DNA from: Phoronis australis
Taxonomy: Eukaryota; Phoronida; Phoronidae
DNA: 64,000 nucleotides
Assembly: GCA_002633005.1 (NCBI GenBank)
Contig: NMRA01000199.1
Location: 262,792 to 326,791, forward strand
Direction: 5' to 3'
Within the stretch, counting starts at the first letter, position 1, and the number at the start of each line of letters is the position of its first letter. Shown here piece after piece: positions 12,985 to 24,859 of the stretch. The notes below the pieces were generated by a model, which worked only from the letters and a program-made list of their open reading frames with translations, was not told the origin of the DNA and made no database searches. Both the position numbers and the translations under genes were made by a program.

Positions 12985-15900
12985 CGATGATGATGATGAT
13001 GATTATAAGGATAATGATGGTGAGGATGATGATGATGATGACGGTGATGATGATGACGATGATGATGATGATGATGATTATGGTGAGTGATGATGATGAT
13101 GGTGATGATGATAATGTTGATGGTGATGGTGATGATTGTGATGATGATGGTGATGATGATAATGTTGATGGTGATGGTGATGATGATGGTGATGATTGTG
13201 ATGGTGATGGTGATGATGAAGGTGATGGTTATGGTAATGGTGATGATGATGGTGATGGTTATGGTGACGGTGATGATGATGGTTATGGTGATGGTAATGA
13301 TGACGATTATGACGATGGTGACGATGGTGAAGATGGTGTTGGTGATGATGATGGTGATGGTGATGTTGATTTGTGATGATGATGATGATGACGATGACGA
13401 TGATGGATGGTGATGATGGTGATGATGATTATGATGATGATGGTAATGATGAGTTTTTGGTGTTAATTTCAAAGTATAAATAATACCGGTGATCCAAATA
13501 ATTTACATTCAATAAGTTTAACATCTACTGTATCAATACAGGAACCCATCACATCGTTAAAGGGAAACGGTTAAGTTTATGCCAGTAGGCCTCAGTCGTG
13601 TTATTGTATAGGCTATTTGATTTTTTAAAGTTAAAAGGTTTCCATAACAACTGAAAGATCCAAGTTTATCGAAGCATTTGATGCATGAGTAATTTGATAT
13701 GACACAAGTGAACCCACAGTTTTCAAATCGCGCAGTTAAAATATCTTTTTAATTGCAGGATTAGCGGACATTCCTTATAATTCGACATGGAAAGAGCAGC
13801 GAAAATTTTGTTTGATCCAGCTGCGGAATATAACTTCCAGTGTGAAATTTGACGAAATCTTGCAATCTGAAGTTCAGTGTATCTTAACGAAACTCAGCGA
13901 AACTTGCGAAAAAGAGTTCGACCCAATCCCTATAATACAGAACTCTGTTTCAAGCATAATATGCCAAATCGTGTTGGGGAAAAGTTTCGAAAATAACGAC
14001 AGGTCATTTGGACAACTTGTGAATCTTGTTCAGGAATCACTTCAGTTGACTTCGGATTCTGCATTAGACGACAACGTTTCTTGGATTCACAAATTTCTTC
14101 AGAAATCTGACGATGATAAAATCCTGAAAGTAAGAACGGAGCTGATGAGTTTCATACAGCGGTATATTGATGAAAGCGACTCGGGTAATCTGAAGAGCGA
14201 TATCAGTGTCTTACACAAATTTTCCGAGCAGATGCGCCTGGGTGATAAGGAGAGCTTCACTTCAGAACAACGCCTCTACCTGTTGCTGGACCTGTTTAAC
14301 GCCGGATCTGAAACGTCAATGCTGTGGCTACAGTGGGCTTTATTGTATATGATTAATAACCCTGACTGTCAGCGTAAAGTGCACGATGAGCTCGATCGAC
14401 ATGGCGAGCAATGTATTCTATACAAGGACTCTCCCAATCTGCCCTTTACCGAGGCAGTTTCGTTGGAAGTTCACAGAAAAGCCAGTGTGGTGCCACTGTC
14501 TCTACCGCGCACGACGATTCGTGACGTAACGGTCGGAAAGTACACGATCCCTAGCAATACTACGGTAAGTTACAGAAGTGATTCGGGATGTTGGGATAGG
14601 GGCGTTAGTTCGAAGAGCCCAGCTTAACGCGGAAAGGTCATTACTCCGAAGATTGTATTGTCGGTGTATTGACTCTCTTGAACAATTTGTACACCATCTT
14701 GTTTTATTCAAAAATGGTCGAACAACATATAAATTTTGTAGTCAGAAATATATCCAGAGGCCTACGATTTGCATTTTTATTACAGGTACGGGCAGGGTTG
14801 GGGTTTTAGTCAGGTACGCGCAGGGTTGGGGTTTTAGTCAGGGCCGCGTATGTTTAAAGCCTACCGAGAACGGAGTTTCAGATTTGCAATTTGGTACACT
14901 GTTAGGTATAAACAAAGGAAATTCAAAAAACACCGCAAACAAAGTGTGTTTACCTCCTGGTGGTCGTTACGTGCAAAATCCAATATGGCCGCTTCCGAAA
15001 ATGGAAATCTGCATATGTCAGCTTTTATTATCACTAGAACAAATTCTAATATCATCTTTTCAATATTTTGGGGGGTGAGAAGTTCATTTCTGGTGTTGGT
15101 TTTATGTTTTGAGGTCAATTCCAATGCAAAGGATACTTTCAAAGCAACTGCCATTCAAAATAACTCAAATTTATATTTGTTCTCATAGAAGTTACTTTGT
15201 TTAATTAATGTGTATATCAATGTGATTCACCGCACAAAATTCTAAAATTAACATTTTCCAAAACCAGTCACAAAGTGCGCCATTTTTACTTTCCTCTCCG
15301 CTATAGGGCAGACTAGATAGTCTATCAGAGTCTTACCAAAATAAAAACGCGAGTTCAATCACTCACACTTAGCCCAGCAAAATGATAGTTGAAATTGCCT
15401 TTTCGTACCATATTGCTTCACCCAGCAAAAACAACAGAAGCGGTCGAGACCAGTTGAATTGAATAGAAACCAATATTGTGTGATGATGTTGTTTGCAGCT
15501 CGTTGAGTAAAAAGGTGATTTTGGCGGTGACCTAGAGAAAAGCCAAACAGTTTATTACATTTGTTAATTTATGCCACTGATGAGCTCAGAGCGTTGCTCC
15601 GCATACTGTAGAAACTAAATTTTTAGCTGTTACCGTTCAAGACCACTTTTAAAGCAATTTCATGAAAGTTGAAAATTGTATCTAACTTACACCATAACTA
15701 TAGTTGACACATCCTTAGTTTTTGTACATGTTTTACTTTAAGTGACCTTGTGCAATGTGTACTGTTTATTAAGAGCCCTCAAATTAAGAATAAATGTGCT
15801 TTAACACTTTTTCCTTTTAGCGAAAAAGTTAGATATCTCGCAGCCTCAAATTTCATCTCGTAAGTGATTGATATGCGAATGTGCAAACTTCAGTATAACG

Positions 15901-17017
15901 GAAATCACGTGACTTTCAAAATGATAAGCAATATTATTGACGTTCGCGCATTATCGGATGCCTTTATCTCCGACGGGAAATTTGAGGCAACGCAAATACC
16001 CGAAGTGTTCGCGATTATCCGGAATGACACTTTTAGGCATTTTAAACACCCTGAGTATTTTCGTAGCCTCAAATTTTCCCTCGAAGGTGAACGTTATTTG
16101 CGCAGGTGCAAACTTCAGTGATACGGCAAGTCAAAGTGGTCGTAGTGAATGAAGTCCGCAAATTTGCAGATAAGATTCATCCATGAACGAAAATGTGAGG
16201 CAACGAAAATTTCCGAGTTGTTCCGGATGCTCATTGGGAAGCAGAAAAAACACCTGATCATTTCTAATGGCTGATTGTTATTAAATGACTGTCAAGGAAT
16301 TAAATTTCGTGTTTCAAAAGTATATGATTGAGTTATAGAGGGCCTCGCTGAAAAGGTACAGGAGAACGGGCAGTCTATATTAATTTAGAATGCCCACTTT
16401 TTAGGCACCATATTGAATTTCTTTAATGAGTAATTTTAAATTATGAGATGTTAAAAGCTTCATTTTCCCCCGAATGGCGTTAGTCCTTGTCGGATAGGAT
16501 TGTTAATTGCCATTCTCATAATTCCAGGTAATGACCAATCTGTGGTCGGCGCATTGTGACAAGACCGCCTGGAAAAATCCACGTGAATTTGACCCTGAGA
16601 ATTTCCTCGATAAAGATCGTAACGTAATCAACAAGGAACACGTAATGCCTTTTTCCCTCGGTAAGCACACCTGCTAAACAAATCCAGCAGTTTTAGATCG
16701 TTTGTGGACACACTCGCATTTAACATCTATGCCGAGCTAATTAGTTTCAGTTAGCACGGACAATTCAGTAGCTTTGCATCAAAATGACTTAAGTCCTTTT
16801 TATTTCAGGAAGTCGACGATGCGTTGGGGAGCACCTTTCTAAAGTTACGTCGTTTGCTTTCTTCGGAAACATGATGAGGGAATTCACATTTCTACCACCA
16901 GAGGGTGTTGACAAACTTAGTGAAGACGGTGTTTTCCGAATCACCCATGCTGCTAAAGACTTCAAACTGAGGGCAATCCCCAGATTTCAAAATAATAACA
17001 CAAAAGAAATTCTTTGA
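4154..17017 (+). CDS. Cytochrome P450, CYP2 clan (5-exon gene)
   Basis: Haem-thiolate monooxygenase, expected to be anchored in the ER and reduced by NADPH-P450 reductase. Proposed exons are 4154-4404, 10869-10933, 13759-14564, 16528-16660 and 16809-17017. All have GT/AG borders and compatible phases and give 487 residues, a normal length for the family. Visible motifs: hydrophobic N-terminal anchor (MFDVAILLLCLTFALLL), C-helix WKEQR (116-120), I-helix AGSETS (287-292), K-helix ExxR (E342-R345), and the haem loop FSLGSRRCVG with Cys423 as axial ligand. The phase-1 intron just before the C-helix region resembles the position found in CYP2-family genes. The ATG at 4154 is chosen because it opens directly on the anchor; an upstream in-frame reading from 4103 would bury it. 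The segment between the first strand and the C helix is about 20 residues shorter than usual. Clan assignment is firm; subfamily and substrate cannot be read. Confidence 0.88.
6145..6645 (-). pseudogene. DDE transposase fragment (DDE_Tnp_4, Harbinger/ISL2EU-like)
   Basis: A 160-residue open frame carrying the C-terminal half of a DDE_Tnp_4 type transposase. It has YKSHSTAKYMV, KDKVMADRGF (second catalytic Asp), and VRIHMERAIQRLK (the catalytic Glu lies in this helix), then a natural-looking C-terminus and stop. The segment holding the first catalytic Asp is missing: an in-frame stop lies just upstream of 6640. It is therefore a 5'-truncated relic or one exon of a larger element. It sits in an intron of the P450 on the opposite strand. 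Family assignment rests on motif pattern only. Confidence 0.7.
7076..7400 (+). repeat. Dispersed repeat copy A (inverted partner at 8396-8726)
   Basis: About 325 bp that match, with divergence, the reverse complement of 8396-8726. Shared anchors include CAGTGGATGAGCGAT at one end and TACATCTCAGGTGACTGG near the other. The reading frame is broken here. It may belong to the same transposon as the nearby transposase relic, but this is not shown. Confidence 0.65.
8396..8726 (-). repeat. Dispersed repeat copy B, exon-like
   Basis: Inverted partner of 7076-7400. On the minus strand it keeps an open frame of about 67 codons (MSDNNLKVNES at its start, LMPVIEWRNLVK inside) ending at a GTAAGT donor-like site near 8517. 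Copy B may be closer to the coding ancestor of the family. No known domain is recognised. Confidence 0.6.
8727..8895 (-). repeat. tRNA-derived SINE with A-tail
   Basis: Read on the minus strand, a tRNA-like head with a B-box-like GGGTTCGATTAC is followed by a short body and a run of 17 A (the T-run at 8727-8743). This is the layout of a tRNA-headed SINE. Its tail abuts repeat copy B. Confidence 0.65.
9271..10185 (+). CDS. Candidate small spliced gene, 3' exons only
   Basis: An open frame from 9271 ends at a donor (CTTG|GTAAGT, exon end 9487). An acceptor at 10152-10153 (CTGTTACAG) joins in phase to a 32-base terminal exon, 10154-10185. The joined C-terminus reads EAPLEDYITLL then GERKRLKPAA and a stop. 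The upstream exon is not certain: there is no in-frame ATG after the stop at 9268, so a 5' exon is needed. An ATG at 9186 opens a 31-codon frame with a GTAAAA donor-like site near 9278. The protein is not recognised. It would be nested in the first P450 intron on the same strand. Confidence 0.35.
10869..10933 (+). CDS. CYP2-clan P450 exon 2 (65 bp)
   Basis: A pyrimidine-rich acceptor (TTCATTTCACAG) and a CAG|GTAACC donor enclose 65 bases. The exon supplies one base to complete the split Arg codon of exon 1, then 21 open codons starting DLVSIAYRSACKKSLA, then one base completed by the GA that opens exon 3. This is the only exon found that repairs the phase mismatch between exons 1 and 3, and its start fits the strand-plus-helix pattern expected there. 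CYP2 genes usually carry about 160 bp at this place. Either this copy is short or a further phase-1 exon was missed. Confidence 0.6.
12738..13452. repeat. (GAT)n trinucleotide array with higher-order units
   Basis: About 700 bp of GAT/GGT/GAC-type triplets just upstream of P450 exon 3. Within it a 91-bp unit repeats (an ATCCTGATGATCTTATGATG block begins at 12801 and again at 12892), as does a TTATAAGGATAATGATGGTG block. All frames are open and read as poly-Asp, poly-Met or poly-His, so the long frames here are not genes. Confidence 0.92.
13759..14564 (+). CDS. CYP2-clan P450 exon 3
   Basis: A large 806-bp exon running from GLADIPYNSTWKEQR to TIPSNTT. It holds the C helix, the I-helix oxygen-binding motif AGSETS and the K-helix ExxR. 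The acceptor is TTGCAG and the donor is ACG|GTAAGT in phase 0. Fusion of regions that are split in vertebrate CYP2 genes suggests intron loss here. Confidence 0.88.
14783..14845. repeat. 31-bp direct tandem duplication
   Basis: GGGTTGGGGTTTTAGTCAGG occurs twice, about 31 bp apart, in the intron after P450 exon 3. Confidence 0.8.
16528..16660 (+). CDS. CYP2-clan P450 exon 4
   Basis: Encodes VMTNLWSAHCDKTAWKNP, then the FDPENF meander motif and the first half of the haem loop (PFSLG). The acceptor is TTCCAG and the donor is TCG|GTAAGC in phase 1. Confidence 0.88.
16809..17017 (+). CDS. CYP2-clan P450 exon 5, haem Cys and stop
   Basis: Begins with the rest of the haem loop (GSRRCVGEHLSK), passes through the L helix and the C-terminal AKDFKLRAIPR strand, and stops at TGA 17015-17017. 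A clear AATAAA follows only at 17838; a weaker ATTAAA lies at 17022. Confidence 0.88.
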
Positions 17018-20000
17018 ATGCATTAAACATTATTGCAGTCATATTTTCTGTAGATAAAATGTATATTCAGCTCAGAACTGACATAATAATTTTGCAATAT
17101 AGATAAACAATTTTAGGTACAATATTTAGTATTTTTGGTTTATGCGGGACAGCGTTCCGTTTTTGCTTTTACTTGGTAAAATTCTTTTGTCCTGCAGAGG
17201 GAGCATTGCAGAACCAATTGCTTCGAAATTTTTAATGTGTTACTTTACTGAATATAGCTATTGTGAAGTTGCTATCGGACGCATTTCTATCATTTTTCAA
17301 TTGTGCTGAGGTTTTATTTTGAACAGGAAATGACGTGAATTTTTGCATGTGTACTCTTTAGCGTATGCTCTTTGAAATGCACACTAACAGTTTTTCTCAT
17401 ACCTACCGTTTTTAAGCTATTTGACTTTCAGTTAAAAATGAAAGATTTCAAATGTTTCGAAATTTTTGTGAAATTGAATTTTGAACGCGCTTTCAGAAAA
17501 TGTTTTTCATTTTTCTCTAGGATGTCTCTTTTTTAATTATTTGTGGTATTTTGATGCCGCTGTCCCTTTGTTGACTGATTTTTGTTGCACTTTCCATGTC
17601 ACCCAATTTCAGTCTCCAAATGTGCTTCAAAGTGAATAATATTTCTTTTCTTTCAAGCGTATGTTGTAAGACTGATGTCCCCCAGTGTGTCGGTGGTGTA
17701 ACGGACTTAAAAATTATGTTCGTTATCGCATCGATGACAATTTTTGTTCGTCAACGTCGTTGTCTTTTCAGTCAGTTTCGCCAAGTGTCGCTCGTCCGAG
17801 CACTATCCTTTTTTATTGCAATACAAGTATAAGAGACAATAAAATAATAGTGTAACATAGAATTAGCACAGAAAACGAATCATTATATCTAGGTTTATAT
17901 ACACATAGCGATAACTTAGTAAAGTAAAAAACATAGTGATGAGCAAAAACACAAAGAAAATAACGAAAAAAGAGAAATCATAAGATATTAAAGTTCTAAC
18001 ATTCTAATAATACTCAGCATATTGCAGAAATATATTTATATATTATGTAGATATCAGTTATATTTATATATTATGTATATATCAGTACAGTTCGGCAGCA
18101 ACCTTTCTTTAACACAAACTTCGTTTGAACACGACTTAACTTATTTGAAAGCTTGATACAGGGTCAAACCTGGTGATAGATGGAATGTATTTATTTATTA
18201 TCAGAATATAAAGTCACGTCACCTTGTCATGAAAAACAAGCGCAGTCGTGAAAGATTACGACCAGTGGCCAAATGTAATTTTGTTTACCAATTCTCATGT
18301 CATATGGGCGAATGTGAACAGCGTTAAATTTGACACACGGTGTGTTTTCTCTCGCGACGCTTGTCCATTCACCTGTAGATCATTTTGTTAATAAAAACAA
18401 CTATGATTTTAAATCGACTTGACATATTTCAGTCCAAGTATTGTTATCAGCAGTGCTCTTTCAATGACTTTGTTACATGCAGTCTCGAAAGTTTGCTAGT
18501 GTTTTAATTTGTTTGTTATGTCGTCTCTCAGTGTTTTACTACATAGCTGAACACCTGAAGAAAGGAGATTGTTTCGACAATACGAGCGACACTACATCAA
18601 GCTGTCAAACAAAAGGTTTTGTCGCGTTTTCAAAGAAGTTTATGAATTATTATTTTTATACATATATGGGTACGTATGTGCGTGTGTGTGTGTGTTTTAA
18701 AATCTCAGATATTCCGGATTTGATGAACAAGTAAAGCATTGCACCCATTTGCTGAGGAATTTTCCGCAAGAAAATTACAACTGAAATTAATGTTTTGATA
18801 ACCGAAGTTCTTCTCCCAATTCCTTATAAAAATATGAAATAAAATAAATATCCATGTCCGCAAAAAGTAAAGTACGAGGAGTGACTTTAACTAAGTGCTT
18901 AAAGAGGCCCGGAACAAGAAAAACGGCCTGAATTGTATTATTCAAAGTAGTTCTCTGCCACTGAAACAGAATTCAACTTGTTCACCAGGTATTCTTTACG
19001 ATCTGTTCGTAAAGGTTTTGAATTGCTATTGATGTCAATGCATTTTTCTTTTAGTTTCAAAATAAAAAACGGTCTGTCAACTGCTCGCACTTCGTTGATT
19101 TTTCCTCCACAAGGCAAAGCACGTCTCCTTATTTGTTATGGCAGGCTACGGATGTAGCACGTTTCGCTGATATATGGAAAATGTGACGTTTGGCTTTAGA
19201 TGTAAACAAAAAAATAACGACTTCAAGCAGCAGTCATTCCTATTAAAATGCAATTGTTGTACGTGCTAACTGTGTAAAGGTATCGTAATATACAAATATA
19301 TTCTAAAATGCGCTTGAGATTCTCTTTTTTGAAAACTGTTCGGTTTCTTCTTCCGCTCAGTATAACCAAAACATGAACAATGCATGTGTCTAGTAGGGAT
19401 TTTCCAAAATTTACATTCACATCTCTATTTTGACGCTTCACATCGACAAACAGCTTGTCTTCCTCATGACAATATAGTTCAATGTTATATTTTGCTTATA
19501 ACCAATTGAAAGCCTACTCTGTCATAACTCAATGATGCCAACTGAACCATGTAGGACCAATCGTCTGCATGACACTTTATTATGTAAAAGATACGGAAGT
19601 CCTGATACTACTTGTTTTAACATATCACCTTTATTATTAACATGGAGATGCATCAGTTACACGGCCCAGAAAACGAGAATGTACATTAAGCTAAGGACGT
19701 GCCCTAATAGTTGAAAATGCATTTTGAATAATCATGATTAGTAATGTTTTAAACTCTACTTCACATTTTATATCTAGGATAGTCATGTTTAATTAGTTGT
19801 TTCAAATTTGTATTTCTACTTATCTTAGAAATAAGTGTTCCTAAATGCCAACAAGTATCAAATACAAAATGATTATCATCCTCATATGTATTATTTACCA
19901 TCTTTGAAGAGAGGTCAGTTATTTCTTTGATCAAATATGTGAATAGTTAACACCCTAGGCTTACCTAAAGTGATGATTTCATGCAAAAGACTAATCGTAT

Positions 20001-20152
20001 TTTGATTAAAAAGAAATCTATGTTTCATTGAAGTAATTAAATTTTGAATCATCTCCAAAAGACCATAGATAAATGTACATTAGTCACGCTCACTAAACTT
20101 ACATCGAGTTGTCTGACGAAATTTCTTAGAAGATGCCACCAAAAAATACCGT
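17018..20152. other. Intergenic after the CYP2-clan P450
   Basis: The 3' UTR presumably ends after the AATAAA at 17838. Beyond that I see AT-rich DNA, a roughly 29-bp AT tandem pair near 18030-18090, a short (GT)n near 18680 and no supported gene on either strand. Confidence 0.5.
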
Positions 20153-20157
20153 GTTGT

Positions 20158-20303
20158 CAGGGGCGGATCCATGATTTTGAGTTGGGGGGCAGGGCAGAGT
20201 ATTAGCCAAGATTTTGCGCTTCAGACATTCCCACCCTCGAAATGCAAAATGGAATTTTAGGGGGGCATGGCCCCTTAATCCCCCCCCCCTAAATTCGCCA
20301 CTG
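20158..20303 (+). mobile_element. MITE family 1 (CAG..GGCGGAT termini), copy 1
   Basis: Non-autonomous element with terminal inverted repeats CAGGGGCGGATCCA and AAATTCGCCACTG. It is flanked on both sides by GTTGT, a perfect 5-bp target duplication. The termini resemble those of hAT elements. Confidence 0.8.
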
Positions 20304-20789
20304 GTTGTATTTCTCAAACAGTCCACTAAATTAGATAAAATGAGAAATTGTAACCTTTGACAATTCACAGAAAAATAATGTTGAAAATATTTTCCCGTCA
20401 CGGCTCTGTGAAGGTAGTTTTCACAGTCAGGCAAAAATATAAAACCAAAGTTGACTTGACGGCGATATCCTGTTGCTCCCAACTTGTTCGATTCTATAGC
20501 CCAACAACAAGTTGGGAAGTTTACCCCCGTAGCCAATATCTTACGCGACTGATTAACTCCATTCTGGCATTTATGGTTGGAGGGCATGCGCTCTTTTGTT
20601 CGATAATTGCTCTAATCTCCGATCAGATCGTTTCTAGACTGACTGGGCTGGGCTGATAAAAATGAAAGTTCAGTTATAACATATTTGAACTTAAACCAAT
20701 AGCATCGCTGAATTCCTTGTCAAATGTTCCGTTTTTGAATCACCAAAATCGCCCAACTACAACAGACAATCTATTCTGCCCAAACGGAC

Positions 20790-21020
20790 GCACTGGGTTT
20801 GACTATGTTAATACGCATTCGGTAATAACGTGCAACCACCATACGTTTCCGTTGAAGCCTGGTAGATAATTGGCCTGCTTGTTATCATACGGGACAAAAG
20901 ACTGAGCTGGGCAGTTAACAAAAGAGCCAGATGTTATCGCACGTTCAGCACCGCTCACGTCTGGAAAAGTTACTGAACGACAGAACGCTGTAATGATTCT
21001 TGCCTTGAAAGCTGTCAATC
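20790..21020. repeat. Dispersed repeat, direct partner at 23295-23470
   Basis: Shares diverged blocks with 23295-23470 (AGCCAGATGTTATC against AGCTAGATGTTATC, GTTACTGAACG against GTCACTGAACG) in the same orientation. No protein domain is recognised. Confidence 0.5.
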
Positions 21021-24000
21021 TGACCTAATAATTGATACAATAAGTATTTTCTTAAGATTGAAGTTTTTTTCATAATTGATCAAAATTTACTCTGAATTTA
21101 CATTGGTCACGAATGAAATTGCCCTCTTTAACCACAGACAGGCTTTCATGATGGCTTTGCTGTTGGTGAAATTTTGTGTCACAATCCCATTAAATCTGTG
21201 TACTAAATTAAAAAAATTTACACTACGTACACTACTCCCAGTTGCGTTAAATATTGTTATAAAATTCACCAGATCATCATTCATTCTGCCAAATGGATTA
21301 TTGTTCTATATGTTGTGATACAATTGGGGTATAGTTTTGGATTATAGGCAGGACCGGACAGGACAAAGAGATCACTGAAATCAATGGGCCATTGTGTTCA
21401 CAGTGAGAAACCTGTATCTTCTCGATGATCCAGCGGCAGTGAATTTCCAGTTGCCATGGATTATTTTGCAACTGACATATCAAGAATCTATTATCAGTGT
21501 GACTCAATGAAAGGTGAACATTTTTCATATCTTTGTTCTACGAAATATTTGTTTCAATATTGCATTAATTCTGGCTTACACGACATATGTAAATTACTAC
21601 AATTGTATGTTCTCTTTTAAAGGGTCCGAAATTAAGTGGTTTGAGGAAAAATGTAATTTTGCCAAAACATTTTAATGAAGAATCGAGTTAAAATAAGTAA
21701 CATGCAGAGCTGTCATTTGTTTGACAGTCGCAATCTTTGGGTGACAGTGATGCAGTCAGTTCAGTATGCCGTTAACGTAATCCTTTAGTATGGCAAGGTC
21801 ATTTTCTTCCAATGATTGGTTGAACTCACTTAAAGGCAGGTGCATATGGATGGGAAAGATGCCTTTTTAGATTCCTCTTTAAATGAGTGTAAATGCATTC
21901 ATTTAATGATGATATTTGAGAGAGTTTTCTACCAAATGGTTTGTGTCTGTTTCCTTAAAATGTGCTTTCAACACAGACTTTCCATTTTCAGATCCTGAAT
22001 ATGTACTGTAACTGACGACGAGTGGAATTGGCGACTGAAAGGTAAGACAAAGAAGAAGAACAAGAACCAGAATTTTCTCAAGCACTGAGGAACATAGTAG
22101 ACTAATAGGAGCGGTGAATATTCTGTGTAGACAGTATACACCAAATGATACCGAAAATTAGCATGTGTTTGTACTGGGAAGACGACGGATGGCTTGAATA
22201 TTCGATACGAAACCAACTACTTCGGCGTCCCTAGTGGCTATTTTATGGCCTTAACCAAATTGTAAATGTGTTCAGGGCTTAAAAAGAAAGTTATTATCTG
22301 ATATTAGACTTTACAAGTTAACTTTGACACGGCGTGCTATTTTATGCACCTACCATGGTCTCAACTAATAACGAACTTTCAATTATTTGCAAACGCAAAA
22401 ATTATTTCTTCTCAGAAAAACGAAACAACTTGAGACTAATTTTACTTTTGTTATCGATCTAAATCAAAAGCCTGAAAATTCACGTTACAGTTCATGAGAA
22501 CTTTACTGTTATTCTTTAGACGTTCTCCCAATGGTTTTCAGTACGTTAATGTCTACAGTGAAACTTCAAAATTACTTTATTTGGAGCCCACTTTAGCATG
22601 CGCAAGAAACCCAAACCGTTGAAGTTTATTAATACCCGGGCGTTGTTCTCCACTAAAGGTACGCCAATGCGTCAAAACCGTGTATTTCTACTTCTACGCA
22701 TATCTTCGATGAAGACTAGTAACGAGAATTAAGTTGTCTTTGGTTAAGAATTCCAATTCCACTTTTTTTGGCACGTTAACTTTTTCACCTCAGTCGCGCG
22801 CGATAACCACAAAGTCATTGCGAATGCCAAGCACGTTTGTAAGTAATCCACCTCAAGACAAAATTTGACTAAGAAATAATAACAACAATATAGAAGTCTG
22901 ACGCACATGTATTACATATACTTTATTTAATACAACAAGGGCATTCACAAATTAATACAGAAGGTACGCATGGTCAAATTTTTAAGAACAAGACGTACGT
23001 GAAGCCCACACCCCATTGAATGTTTGGGTCGTTTCATGACCGGAACTACTCAATACGCCAGCGACCCCTACAGGGATAAGATATTACTACTCATCTCGGG
23101 GGATGGCCATTCGCTTTGGGTTAGACTGTATTCACTGGTCTGTAATAAGCCTGGCGTGCGTTCAGTAACGCTAGGACCTTCGCTAAGACCTAGCTAAAAT
23201 CTAGCCAAATCCACGTGTTCTCATTTAAAATACACGGCAATATCTCACGTGAGTCCCGCGAATCTTGCTTTTTAGCGAGGTCCTAGTGTAACTGAATGGG
23301 AGGCTGGTTGGTGTCTGTTGTCATACCAGACAAAAAAACTGTGCTCGACAGTTATTAACAAAGAAGCTAGATGTTATCCCCCGCTCACAACACTCTACGT
23401 CTTGTAAAGTCACTGAACGGAAAACGCGGTCATGCAGAAGCTGGTTACCTTGAAAAGTACAACGATCCTACACGTGTTTATTTGAATGTGTCGGTGTTTT
23501 GTAACTGCCTAAATATAGTATCTCAGCATATCTCAGCACTGCTGACGGGCAAATAGATTAAGCAAAGGCCTCGACTGGTTTATTGTAACTTTGCTTACGT
23601 CGGTTACAGGAATTGATTCATACACAGGATTTCATGTTTGAGTGAAAAATGTGCACAATTTGAATACGTATTTTGTGTATGTAATATACATTGGAAGAAA
23701 GATAAATTCACTTCCCTGTACAGGTGTATAAACTGTGGAATTCTGGTTATTCGTCAGAAGTAGACTTGTCCTGACAATTAGGCGGCGGACAAAAGAATAA
23801 ACGCAAATTAGGCTTATTGCTCTTATAGTTTGAAATCATTTTAAAATGTGAAAATGTTAATTTTCTGACATCTACGTATTTCATTGTTTGATGTTTCACG
23901 TTTTAGTGTATGAAAGAAATTTAGACGTTATTAACAAGAGTTGTTCTGCTTGTTGTGAAAAAAATTGTGGATTAGACAACGTAATTTGGGAACGAGGTCC

Positions 24001-24112
24001 TTAACTGCTTTTGAATTCATTTCGTTATGATGAATTTTTATTATTACTTGAACTCAGCGGAAATTCAAAAATGAATAACCACGGCTTGTGAGAAGGTTTT
24101 TAGCACATCGCA
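21021..24112. other. Intergenic, repeat debris
   Basis: Holds the partner repeat at 23295-23470. No ORF has family motifs or a supported splice structure. Confidence 0.5.
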
Positions 24113-24515
24113 TTTGCATAATAGAATTAAGAAGACTATGTAACGCACGGCGACAGTGACTACTTCTTTCTCACTGGACGCCGGATTCAAGAACAAGTTC
24201 AGTTTTTTCTCCAACAGGCAGCGCAAACGCAGTTATACAGTAAATGCTTGGTTTATAAATATGTTTTGATTTTCAACGAACAAAGATTAAAATCTCTTAA
24301 CTGCTGGATCCAATACAGGATGTAGTTTTTGAACGAAGCAACTAATTTGTTGCTATCAAGTATCAACGTCCTGGATGTTACCCACCTACACCTGGTTCTT
24401 TTAACAAACGCATAACTTATGTAAGTTATGCACGTCAAGGTGATTAAATTTATGTAACCCTATAGTTATATAACATAAATTCCCTACTGAAACCAATGGT
24501 TCGGCCAGTTTAAAG
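24113..24515. repeat. 403-bp duplication, left copy
   Basis: Nearly identical to 24860-25262, with a C/T change at the CAACGTCC[T/C]GGATG site. The right copy starts immediately after the single N at 24859, which points to an assembly join rather than a biological duplication. Confidence 0.9.
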
Positions 24516-24859
24516 GCCTATGGTCCGAGTTATAGAAGAAAAAAACCTCTTAACGCCGTTTAAACCGGTTTTTTGATGTGACATGGAGTTCAAAAAGTTA
24601 TTAACTTTCAACTTGTGCAAAAAGTTTGAAAAAAATCGTTGTAAATACTGCAAACGAATGAAATGTTTACAAAGAATTTAGTATCCCGACCGCTAAACAG
24701 ATTATAAACAATACAACAACGCATGCGCAGCCACAGATCTAGAGGTCAACAGAATTTATACAAATGGCGGGGAGAGGAAGATCTATGAAGTGTACGTCCG
24801 AAGGCGAAACGCAGTCGTCCTGCTCTACGAGATTCAGAAAAAGACGTGTTAGCCAGTAN

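Noticed and set aside
12840-13472. Long open frames on both strands (up to 210 codons)
   Set aside because: They are translations of the GAT triplet array and read as homopolymeric His, Asp or Met tracts.
14578-15078. 166-codon ORF directly after P450 exon 3
   Set aside because: It lies in the intron behind a clear GTAAGT donor, spans a 31-bp tandem duplication, and has no P450 or other motif.
20126-20587. 153-codon minus-strand ORF
   Set aside because: It runs through a family 1 MITE (20158-20303), has no domain motif, and contains translated repeat termini.
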